NCBI GenBank assembly: GCA_044432925.1
Contig: JAWXUE010000043.1
Location: 1 to 7,775, forward strand
Reading direction: 5' to 3'
Length of the DNA stretch: 7,775 bases
Source: JAWXUE01 sp044432925
Lineage (GTDB): Bacteria; Bacillota_I; Bacilli_A; Acholeplasmatales; Anaeroplasmataceae
Shown here: positions 1-5,973 of the stretch, one piece after another
How positions within the stretch are numbered: the stretch's first letter is position 1
How the letters are laid out: the number at the start of each line of letters is the position of its first letter
Position numbers and translations under genes: made by a program
Notes under the pieces: model-generated
The model's input: only the letters and a program-made list of their open reading frames with translations
Database searches by the model: none
Told to the model about the DNA's origin: nothing

Positions 1-14
1 AAAAACGAAAAAAT

Positions 15-20
15 GGAGGA
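15..20 (+). promoter_or_regulatory. Shine-Dalgarno site of rpsB
   Basis: GGAGGA lies 9 nt before the rpsB ATG, a strong and well-spaced ribosome binding site that fixes the start. Only 29 nt of upstream sequence is present, so the promoter and any S2 autoregulatory leader lie outside the window. Confidence 0.9.
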
Positions 21-29
21 TTTACAATT

Positions 30-905
30 ATGGCAGTAGTTTCAATGAAAGAACTATTAGAATCAGGTGTTCATTTCGGACACGCAACAAGAAGATGGAA
101 CCCAAAAATGGCGAAATACATCTTTACAGCAAGACAAGGTATTTATATCATTGACTTACAAAAAACAGCAAATGAAATCGAAGCGAATTACAAAGTTTTA
201 TTTGACATCGCACAAAAAGGTGGAAAAGTATTATTTGTAGGAACTAAGAAACAAGCTCAAGAAGCTGTTAAAGAAGAAGCATTAAGAAGTGGTCAATTCT
301 ATGTTGATCAAAGATGGTTAGGTGGAACATTAACTAACTTCAAAACAATCAAAAGAAGAATCAAAAGATTAAAAGATTTATATAAAATGGAAGAAGACGG
401 AACATTCGCTCTTTTACCTAAAAAAGAAGTTATTCAATTAAAACATGAGAGAGAAAAATTAGAAAAATTCTTAGGTGGAATTAAAAACATGACTGACGTG
501 CCTCAAGCATTATTCATCGTTGACCCACGTAAAGAACATATCGCTATTTTAGAAGCAAGAAAATTAAACATTCCTGTATTTGGAATTGTTGATACTAACT
601 GTGATCCAGATGCTGTTGATTATGTAATCCCAGCTAATGATGATGCAATTAGAGCTGTTAAATTAGTAACTAAAGTTATGGCTAACGCTGTAATCGAAGC
701 AAATGGTGGAGTTGTTGAAAAATCTGAAGGTGCTGAAGTGATTAACTTAGAAGAAGAAATCAAAAAGCAAGAAGAAAGAAAAAAAGCTTACCAAAATAAA
801 AAACCTTATAATAACAATAGACCAAATGGTAACAATAGACCAAATGGTAATGGTAATAATAGACCATATACTCCTAGAGCTCCTAAAGCTCCAGAATCTA
901 AATAA
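30..905 (+). CDS. rpsB: 30S ribosomal protein S2, with a low-complexity C-terminal tail
   Basis: Structural protein of the small ribosomal subunit, which binds late in 30S assembly near the head/platform junction. The N-terminal family signature is clear at residues 4-18 (SMKELLESGVHFGH), followed by RRWNPKM (21-27), RWLGGTLTNF (95-104) and the second signature around 182-205 (PVFGIVDTNCDPDAVDYVIPANDD). The S2 core ends near residue 226. The protein is 291 aa, against about 240-250 in E. coli and B. subtilis. The excess is a charged, probably helical stretch (about 239-258) and then an Asn/Pro/Gly/Arg-rich tail (259-291) with the repeat NNRPNG at 262-267 and 268-273. The tail is probably disordered; its function is unknown. 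The start is set by the GGAGGA site. tsf follows after 20 nt, the usual rpsB-tsf pair, with no terminator between them. The identification is certain; only the role of the tail is open. Confidence 0.99.
   Translation: MAVVSMKELLESGVHFGHATRRWNPKMAKYIFTARQGIYIIDLQKTANEIEANYKVLFDIAQKGGKVLFVGTKKQAQEAVKEEALRSGQFYVDQRWLGGTLTNFKTIKRRIKRLKDLYKMEEDGTFALLPKKEVIQLKHEREKLEKFLGGIKNMTDVPQALFIVDPRKEHIAILEARKLNIPVFGIVDTNCDPDAVDYVIPANDDAIRAVKLVTKVMANAVIEANGGVVEKSEGAEVINLEEEIKKQEERKKAYQNKKPYNNNRPNGNNRPNGNGNNRPYTPRAPKAPESK
813..866 (+). repeat. 18-bp in-frame tandem repeat in the rpsB 3' end
   Basis: The unit AACAATAGACCAAATGGT occurs twice, perfectly and back to back (813-830, 831-848). A 6-bp AATGGT partial unit follows, then a degenerate 12-bp start of a third copy (855-866, one mismatch). 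It encodes NNRPNG-NNRPNG-NG-NNRP in the S2 tail. Because the unit is a multiple of three, gain or loss of copies would keep the frame. Confidence 0.9.
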
Positions 906-925
906 TAAAATCGGAGGAATTAATT

Positions 926-1834
926 ATGTCAACTGTTAAAGTTACACCAGCAATGGTTAAAGAATTAAGAGAAAAATCGTCTGCAGGAATGTTAGATTGT
1001 AAAAATGCATTAGAAGCATGTAATGGTGATATCAACGAATCAATGAAATGGTTACGTGAAAAAGGTATCTCTAAAGCTGAGAAAAAAGCTGGAAGAGTTG
1101 CTGCTGAAGGATTATGTAATGCAATTGCTAATGGAAATGAATTAGTTACTTATGAAGTAAACTGTGAAACAGATTTCGTTGCTAAAAACGAAAACTTCGT
1201 TGCATTAGTAAATAAAATCGGTGCTGCTTTAGTTAATTCAAAAGCTGCTAACGATGAAGAAGCTTTAAAATTAGAAATCGATGGAAAATCTATTTATGAA
1301 ATTTTATTAGAAGCTACTGCTGGTGGTTTAGGTGAAAAAATTTCTTTAAGAAGAGTTCAAAGATTTACTAAAAATTCAAATGAATCATTTGGTATTTACA
1401 AACACCAAGGTGGAAGAATCGTATCTGTAGTTACTGTTGAAGGTGACTTACCAGAGGTTGCATTAAATGTAGCTGTTCACGTTGTTTCATCTAACCCTAA
1501 ATTCATCTCTAGAGAACAAGTTGATCAAGATGTTTTAGCAAAAGAAAGAGAAGTAATTTTAAACGAAGCTATGAATGAAAATGCTACAGCTGCTAAACCA
1601 AAACCTGCTAATATCGTTGAAAAAATGGTAGAAGGTAGAGTTAATAAATATTTACAAGAAAGCTGCTTAGTAGATCAAGATTTCATTATCGATCCTAACC
1701 AAAAAGTTGGTCAATTCGTTGCAAGTAACAAGTCTAAAATTGTTGCTGTTGTTCGTGTTGAAGTAGGAGAAGGAATTGAAAAAGAAGTAGTTGATTTTGC
1801 TGCAGAAGTTGCTGCGCAAGTTAAAGCTGCTTAA
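926..1834 (+). CDS. tsf: Translation elongation factor Ts
   Basis: Cytoplasmic guanine-nucleotide exchange factor that releases GDP from EF-Tu so that it can bind GTP and aminoacyl-tRNA again. The N-terminal UBA-like domain is seen at residues 5-55 (VKELREKSSAGMLDCKNALEA, then WLREKGISKAEKKAGR). The EF-Tu-contacting core signature TDFVAKNE is at 82-89. The C-terminal region has the typical PANIVEKMVEGRVNKYLQE segment and ends with the VGQFV motif. Its 302 aa agree with a full-length Bacillota EF-Ts (about 290). The start is supported by GGAGGA at 913-918, 7 nt before the ATG. It is probably cotranscribed with rpsB and is followed 9 nt after its stop by an intrinsic terminator. Confidence 0.99.
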   Translation: MSTVKVTPAMVKELREKSSAGMLDCKNALEACNGDINESMKWLREKGISKAEKKAGRVAAEGLCNAIANGNELVTYEVNCETDFVAKNENFVALVNKIGAALVNSKAANDEEALKLEIDGKSIYEILLEATAGGLGEKISLRRVQRFTKNSNESFGIYKHQGGRIVSVVTVEGDLPEVALNVAVHVVSSNPKFISREQVDQDVLAKEREVILNEAMNENATAAKPKPANIVEKMVEGRVNKYLQESCLVDQDFIIDPNQKVGQFVASNKSKIVAVVRVEVGEGIEKEVVDFAAEVAAQVKAA

Positions 1835-1843
1835 TAGATAACT

Positions 1844-1872
1844 AGGAAGGGGTTTTTCTCCTTCCTTTTTTT
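1844..1872 (+). terminator. Intrinsic terminator after tsf
   Basis: AGGAAGGGG (1844-1852) pairs with CTCCTTCCT (1858-1866) as a 9-bp stem with one G-U pair and a 5-nt T loop, followed by an uninterrupted T run to 1872. It ends the rpsB-tsf unit. No promoter is evident between it and pyrH, which starts 30 nt later, so it may act as a partial terminator or attenuator. Confidence 0.9.
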
Positions 1873-1902
1873 CAAAAATTAAAGAAAGAGACGGTAATTT
1901 GT

Positions 1903-2607
1903 ATGTATAAACGTGTACTTTTAAAAATGAGTGGCGAAGCTTTAAAAGGCCCTCAAGGATATGGAATTGATCCTAAAACAGTTTTAGATTTTGCTCAGCA
2001 AATTAAAGCTGTACATGATAAAAAAATAAGTGTAGGAATAGTTGTTGGTGGGGGTAATATCTTTAGAGGTAAGACTGCTGAAGGTCTTGGTATGGATAGA
2101 GCTCAAGCTGATTATATGGGTATGCTTGCAACTGTTATGAATGGATTAGCAGTACAAGATGCTTTGGAATCTGTTGGTGTTCCTACTAGAGTTATGTCGG
2201 CATTAACAATTGATTCTGTTTGTGAACCTTATATTAGAAGAAGAGCAATCAGACATTTAGATAAAGGTAGAGTTTGTATTTTCGTTGGAGGATTAGGTTC
2301 ACCTTACTTCTCAACAGATACTGCTTCTGTATTAAGAGCTACTGAAATTGGCGCTGAAGTTGTATTAATGGCAAAAAATGGTGTAGAGGGTGTTTATAAT
2401 AAAGATCCTAGAACTAATGCTGATGCTAAATTATACAAAGAATTAAGTTTCAAAGAAGTGATCGAACAAAACTTACAAGTTATGGATATAACAGCAGCAT
2501 CTTTATGTAAAGATAACGGTGTTGAATTAGTTGTATTTAATATGAATGAAAATGGTAATATTTTAAAAGCTTGTTCTGGCGATAAAATAGGTACTATTGT
2601 TAAATAA
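1903..2607 (+). CDS. pyrH: Uridylate kinase (UMP kinase)
   Basis: Phosphorylates UMP to UDP with ATP, the step that feeds UTP and CTP synthesis; bacterial UMP kinases belong to the amino-acid kinase fold and act as cytosolic hexamers. Visible motifs are the N-terminal KMSGEALKG (8-16), the glycine-rich VVGGGNIFRG (47-56), DRAQADYMGMLATVMNGLAVQDAL (65-88), the UMP-binding-loop region GGLGSPYFSTDT (129-140) and the nucleotide-side MAKNGVEGVYNKDP (156-169). Length 234 aa is typical (about 240). Within the loop, the usual GGTGNPYF reads GGLGSPYF. The ribosome site is modest: purine-rich AGAAAGAG (1883-1890), 12 nt before the ATG, but the protein begins exactly where family members do. It is followed after 11 nt by frr, whose SD begins in the pyrH stop codon. 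Confidence 0.98.
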   Translation: MYKRVLLKMSGEALKGPQGYGIDPKTVLDFAQQIKAVHDKKISVGIVVGGGNIFRGKTAEGLGMDRAQADYMGMLATVMNGLAVQDALESVGVPTRVMSALTIDSVCEPYIRRRAIRHLDKGRVCIFVGGLGSPYFSTDTASVLRATEIGAEVVLMAKNGVEGVYNKDPRTNADAKLYKELSFKEVIEQNLQVMDITAASLCKDNGVELVVFNMNENGNILKACSGDKIGTIVK

Positions 2608-2618
2608 GGAGAAAAAAT

Positions 2619-3164
2619 ATGGCAGATATGATTTTATTAGAAGCTGAAGAAAGAATGCAAAAATCAATTGACAGTTATCAAAGAGAATTAAATAGTGTTC
2701 GTACAGGTAGAGCAAATCCACAATTATTAGATAGTATTATGATTGATTATTATGGAACTCCGACTCCTGTAAAACAAGTTGCTAACGTTTCAGTACCTGA
2801 GGCTTCGCAATTATTAATTAAACCTTTCGATAAGTCTGTGTTAAAAGATATCGAGTCAGCGATTAATGCTTCTGATTTAGGTTTAACACCTCAAAATGAT
2901 GGTAGTTCTATTCGTTTAGTATTACCTCAAATGACTACTGAACGTCGTCAAGAGTTAGTAAAAAAAGTTACTAAGTCACAAGAAGGTGCTAAAGTTGCAG
3001 TTAGAAATGTTAGAAGAGATTGTAATGATGATTTAAAGAAATTAGATTTACCTGAAGATGACTTAAAAGGATATTTAGATGATGTTCAAAAGTTAACTGA
3101 CAAATTTGTTGCTGAAGTTGAAAAAATTACAGCAATTAAAGAAAAAGAATTATTAACTATATAA
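2619..3164 (+). CDS. frr: Ribosome recycling factor
   Basis: Splits the post-termination ribosome together with EF-G, freeing subunits for a new round. The L-shaped tRNA-like protein is full length at 181 aa (family about 185). Conserved elements are VRTGRANP (27-34), the domain II hinge region with YYGTPTPVKQVANVSVPEAS (44-63), PFDKS, the stretch PQMTTERRQELVK (103-115) and VRNVRRDCND with Arg129 and Arg132 (128-137). The C-terminal helix closes domain I. AGGAG at 2607-2611 overlaps the pyrH stop codon and stands 7 nt before the ATG, which favours this start over the in-frame Met4. The pyrH-frr pair is the usual order, and a strong terminator follows 4 nt after the stop. Confidence 0.99.
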   Translation: MADMILLEAEERMQKSIDSYQRELNSVRTGRANPQLLDSIMIDYYGTPTPVKQVANVSVPEASQLLIKPFDKSVLKDIESAINASDLGLTPQNDGSSIRLVLPQMTTERRQELVKKVTKSQEGAKVAVRNVRRDCNDDLKKLDLPEDDLKGYLDDVQKLTDKFVAEVEKITAIKEKELLTI

Positions 3165-3168
3165 TTTT

Positions 3169-3199
3169 AACTAGAGTAATGTTTATTACTCTAGTTTTT
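3169..3199 (+). terminator. Intrinsic terminator after frr
   Basis: AACTAGAGTAAT (3169-3180) and ATTACTCTAGTT (3185-3196) form a perfect 12-bp stem with a GTTT loop, running into a T tract (3195-3199, with more T after one C). It ends the pyrH-frr transcript and separates it from the envelope genes that follow. Confidence 0.93.
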
Positions 3200-3200
3200 C

Positions 3201-3229
3201 TTTAATTTTTGGTGTTAATATGATATAAT
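3201..3229 (+). promoter_or_regulatory. Probable extended -10 promoter for uppS-cdsA-dxr-rseP
   Basis: TGATATAAT at 3221-3229 is a consensus TATAAT (3224-3229) with an upstream TG, an extended -10 element. The -35 region 17 bp upstream (3201-3206, TTTAAT) is a poor match, as is common for extended -10 promoters. It lies directly after the frr terminator and 29 nt before the uppS ATG, as needed to restart transcription. The start would be near 3236. A second TATAAT at 3235-3240 has no better -35. Confidence 0.7.
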
Positions 3230-3258
3230 TTACATATAATTTATAAAGGTGTGATAAA

Positions 3259-3975
3259 ATGAATAAAGAAATTATAATTCCAAAACATGTAGCAATAATT
3301 TTAGATGGAAATGGAAGATGGGCTAAACAAAGAGGATTACCTAGAAATTTAGGCCATAGAAAAGGTGCACTAAATTTAAGGGATATTACAAATAGTGCAA
3401 ATAAATTAGGGGTAAAACAATTAACAGTTTATGCATTTAGTACAGAAAATTGGAATAGACCTAAACAAGAAGTTGATTATTTAATGAAAACACCTATTAA
3501 ATATTATAAAAAATATAAAGATAAAATTGTTAAGATAAATGTAAAAGTAACTTTTATAGGTAGAAGAGATAGATTCTCTAGTGAGTTCTTACAATGTATG
3601 GAAGAAATAGAAGATTTAACAAAAAGTAGTACAGGTATAAATTTAAATATAGCTATTGATTATGGTTCGAAAAATGAAATCGTAACTGCGATTAAAGAAA
3701 TAGCAACAGATGTTAAAACTAATAAATTAACTATCGATGAAATAGATGAAAAAATTGTTGATGAACATTTATTTACAAAAGGGATGTATCCAATTGATTT
3801 ATTGATTAGAACAAGTGGAGAAGTTAGATTAAGTAATTACTTATTATGGCAATTAGCTTATAGTGAATTTTATTTTACGAAAACTTATTGGCCGGATTTT
3901 AATGAGGCTGAATTATTAGAAGCAATAAAATCTTATCAAAAAAGAGAAAGAAGATTTGGAGGATTAAAAAAATGA
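3259..3975 (+). CDS. uppS: Isoprenyl transferase, undecaprenyl diphosphate synthase
   Basis: Adds isopentenyl diphosphate units to farnesyl diphosphate in cis to make undecaprenyl diphosphate, the C55 carrier for peptidoglycan and other wall polymers; acts at the cytosolic membrane face. Family hallmarks are HVAIILDGNGRWA (10-22) with catalytic Asp16, GHRKGA (32-37), YAFSTENWNRP (58-68), the C-terminal substrate motif LLIRTSGEVRLSN (181-193) and LLWQLAYSEFYF (195-206), ending RRFGG. Length 238 aa is slightly short (B. subtilis and E. coli about 250-260). Two motifs deviate: the usual NYGGR reads DYGSK (134-138) and SGEQRLS reads SGEVRLS. The ribosome site AAAGGTG (3245-3251) precedes the ATG by 7 nt. 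Its stop overlaps the cdsA start (ATGA), implying translational coupling. The chain-length assignment is inferred from family and context. Confidence 0.96.
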   Translation: MNKEIIIPKHVAIILDGNGRWAKQRGLPRNLGHRKGALNLRDITNSANKLGVKQLTVYAFSTENWNRPKQEVDYLMKTPIKYYKKYKDKIVKINVKVTFIGRRDRFSSEFLQCMEEIEDLTKSSTGINLNIAIDYGSKNEIVTAIKEIATDVKTNKLTIDEIDEKIVDEHLFTKGMYPIDLLIRTSGEVRLSNYLLWQLAYSEFYFTKTYWPDFNEAELLEAIKSYQKRERRFGGLKK

Positions 3976-4817
3976 AACAAAGAACAATAACAGGTTTTTT
4001 CTTATATATAATTTTAGCGCCGTTATTAATTTTTGATGTAATGGAAATATTATTTCAATTAGTAATGGGTGGATTTGTTGTAGTAGCTGCATTAGAATTA
4101 ATTTCTATGTATGAAAAAGAAAAGAAATTTAGCATTCCTATTAAAGCGTTGATGACAATATGTCCTTTAGCGTTATTTGGAAGTTTAATGTATGTTGTAC
4201 ATCAAGATACAATTTCGTATACGATACCATTTGCAGTTATATTATTGAATGTATTTGTGTTATTTTGTGCTACTATATTTACTGAGTTTGATGGGAAAGA
4301 TATAGTTAAAGCTGTATTTGTAATGTTGTATGCTGGGTTAGGTGTATCATCATTAGTTATGATAAGAGCATATAATCCTGATTTAATCTTATATTTATTT
4401 TTAATTACTTCTACAACTGATTCATTTGCATTCTTCTGTGGATTAGCTTTTGGTAAACATAAAATGGCTCCGGTAATTTCTCCTAAGAAAACTTGGGAAG
4501 GTGCTATAGGTGGAAGTATTTGTGGTGCTATTGTTGGGAGTTGTTTTGCATTATTCTTCGGATTAACAAGTGCAAATATATTTGCTAGCAGTTTTGGTGA
4601 TGGTACATTATACACTTCAATTCTTATTATTTTATTAACATTAGTGTGTACAGTTGTTTCTCAAATGGGAGATTTAGTTGCATCAAAATTAAAAAGAACT
4701 TATCAATTAAAAGATTTTGGTAAAATTTTCCCAGGACATGGTGGAGTTTTAGATAGATTTGATTCAGCTATTTTCTTAGCTATTTTCTTATTTATTTTCA
4801 CTCTATTAACGATGTAA
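3972..4817 (+). CDS. cdsA: Phosphatidate cytidylyltransferase (CDP-diacylglycerol synthase)
   Basis: Integral membrane enzyme that converts phosphatidic acid and CTP to CDP-diacylglycerol, the precursor of phosphatidylglycerol and cardiolipin. The full CDS family signature is present at residues 238-264 (S-x-L-K-R, K-D, then PGHGGVLDRFD). Also visible are TDSFAFFCGLAFGKHKMAP (149-167) and SPKKTWEG (170-177), both characteristic of the active-site half. About eight to nine hydrophobic segments are seen, roughly 6-22, 26-46, 58-76, 84-104, 113-131, 138-157, 176-198, 215-232 and 262-281. The 281 aa match the family (about 270-285). Translation probably couples to uppS through the 4-bp overlap, and its own SD, GGAGG at 3958-3962, lies inside the uppS end. 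dxr begins 1 nt after its stop. Confidence 0.98.
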   Translation: MKQRTITGFFLYIILAPLLIFDVMEILFQLVMGGFVVVAALELISMYEKEKKFSIPIKALMTICPLALFGSLMYVVHQDTISYTIPFAVILLNVFVLFCATIFTEFDGKDIVKAVFVMLYAGLGVSSLVMIRAYNPDLILYLFLITSTTDSFAFFCGLAFGKHKMAPVISPKKTWEGAIGGSICGAIVGSCFALFFGLTSANIFASSFGDGTLYTSILIILLTLVCTVVSQMGDLVASKLKRTYQLKDFGKIFPGHGGVLDRFDSAIFLAIFLFIFTLLTM

Positions 4818-4818
4818 T

Positions 4819-5973
4819 ATGAAAAAAATTATAATATTAGGTTCTTGTGGTTCTATTGGTACTCAAACTTTAGATATATTATCAGAAACAAATAGCGATT
4901 TTAAAATAGAAGCGATATCAATTGGTAGAGACTTAGATTTAGCAAGAAATATAATAAAAAAATATTCACCTAACTTAGTGTGTGCTAGGACTAAAGAGCA
5001 TAAAGAAATTTTAGAAAATGAATTTAACAACAAATTTGTTTATGGTGATGAAGGTTTAATTGAAGTAGCGTGTTACAAAAAAGAAGAAGAAATATTGTTA
5101 GTTTCTGCTTTAGTTGGAAGTGCTGGTTTAAAGCCAACTGTAGAAGCTATTAAAATAAAAAGAAACATAGCATTAGCTAATAAAGAAACATTGGTAATGG
5201 CTGGTGACATTGTAATGGACTTAGCTAGAAAGAAAAATGTTAAGATATTACCGTTAGATAGTGAACATTCTGCTATTTGGCAATGTTTGTCAGGCGAAAA
5301 AATCAATGAAGTAAAAAAAATGATTATAACAGCATCGGGTGGTGCATTAAGAGATATTTGTTTAGATGAATTAGAAAATGTTTCTTTAGAACAAGTGCTT
5401 AATCACCCTAACTGGTCTATGGGTAAAAAAATAACAGTTGATTCGGCTACTATGATGAATAAAGGATTTGAAGTTATTGAAGCACATCATTTATTTAATA
5501 TAGATTATAAAAAAATTGAAACTATAATGCATAAAGAAAGTATAATACATTCAATGGTTGAATTTGTTGATGGGCAAATAAAAGCTCAAATAGGACCGCA
5601 TAATATGAAACTTCCAATTATATATGCTATAAATTACCCTAATAGAGTATCGACTAATGTTGAGTCTTTAGATTTTGTTAAAATGAAATCTTTAAATTTT
5701 AAAGAATTATCTTTTGAAAGATTTAATTGTTTAAGATTAGCGTATTTAGCAGGGGAAAAAGGAAATATATACCCTACAGTATTAAATGCAGCTAATGAAG
5801 CTTGTGTTGAATTATTTTTAAATAATAAAATAAAGTTTTGTATGATTGATAAAATCATAGAAAGTTATGTTACAACATATAATACTATTGATAATATTAC
5901 AATAGAAAAAATTATAGAAGTTGATAATCAAATAAAAAAAGAAATATTTGATAAATATGGAGATGAGAAATAG
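4819..5973 (+). CDS. dxr: 1-deoxy-D-xylulose 5-phosphate reductoisomerase
   Basis: Rearranges and reduces DXP to 2-C-methyl-D-erythritol 4-phosphate with NADPH and a divalent metal, the committed step of the MEP isoprenoid pathway; it thereby feeds UppS encoded upstream. The NADPH-binding loop is GSCGSIG (8-14), where most relatives have GSTGSIG. Further motifs are ALANKETLVMAG (118-129), PLDSEHSAIW (145-154) with metal ligands Asp147 and Glu149, TASGGALRD (171-179), the active-site flap HPNWSMGKKITVDSATMMNKGFEVIEA (196-222) with Trp199 and the third metal ligand Glu218, and IGPHNMKLPIIYA (258-270). At 384 aa it is complete (family about 380-400). No Shine-Dalgarno sequence precedes the ATG, which sits one base after the cdsA stop, so translation probably relies on re-initiation. 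Its TAG stop shares one base with the rseP GTG. Confidence 0.98.
   Translation: MKKIIILGSCGSIGTQTLDILSETNSDFKIEAISIGRDLDLARNIIKKYSPNLVCARTKEHKEILENEFNNKFVYGDEGLIEVACYKKEEEILLVSALVGSAGLKPTVEAIKIKRNIALANKETLVMAGDIVMDLARKKNVKILPLDSEHSAIWQCLSGEKINEVKKMIITASGGALRDICLDELENVSLEQVLNHPNWSMGKKITVDSATMMNKGFEVIEAHHLFNIDYKKIETIMHKESIIHSMVEFVDGQIKAQIGPHNMKLPIIYAINYPNRVSTNVESLDFVKMKSLNFKELSFERFNCLRLAYLAGEKGNIYPTVLNAANEACVELFLNNKIKFCMIDKIIESYVTTYNTIDNITIEKIIEVDNQIKKEIFDKYGDEK
5959..5962 (+). promoter_or_regulatory. Shine-Dalgarno site supporting the GTG start of rseP
   Basis: GGAG in the dxr 3' end lies 10 nt before GTG 5973. No ATG lies near, and the first membrane helix with HExxH begins within a few residues, so the GTG is the real start. 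Confidence 0.75.

Noticed and set aside
813..866. Repeats in rpsB as a CRISPR or mobile-element trace
   Set aside because: The 18-bp units are contiguous with no spacers, in frame, and continue the S2 tail composition.
3235..3240. Second TATAAT before uppS as the main promoter
   Set aside because: It has no TG extension and only a weak -35 (TGTTAA at 3213-3218); the upstream extended -10 is better, though a minor start cannot be excluded.
4202..4615. Minus-strand open frame of 137 codons inside cdsA
   Set aside because: It lies wholly antisense to a clear cdsA, has no recognisable domain, and its Asn/Ile/Pro-rich composition is what the reverse of a membrane-protein gene gives.
5073..5306. 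Minus-strand open frames inside dxr (5073-5306 and 5634-5858)
   Set aside because: Both are antisense to strongly conserved Dxr motifs and show no family resemblance.
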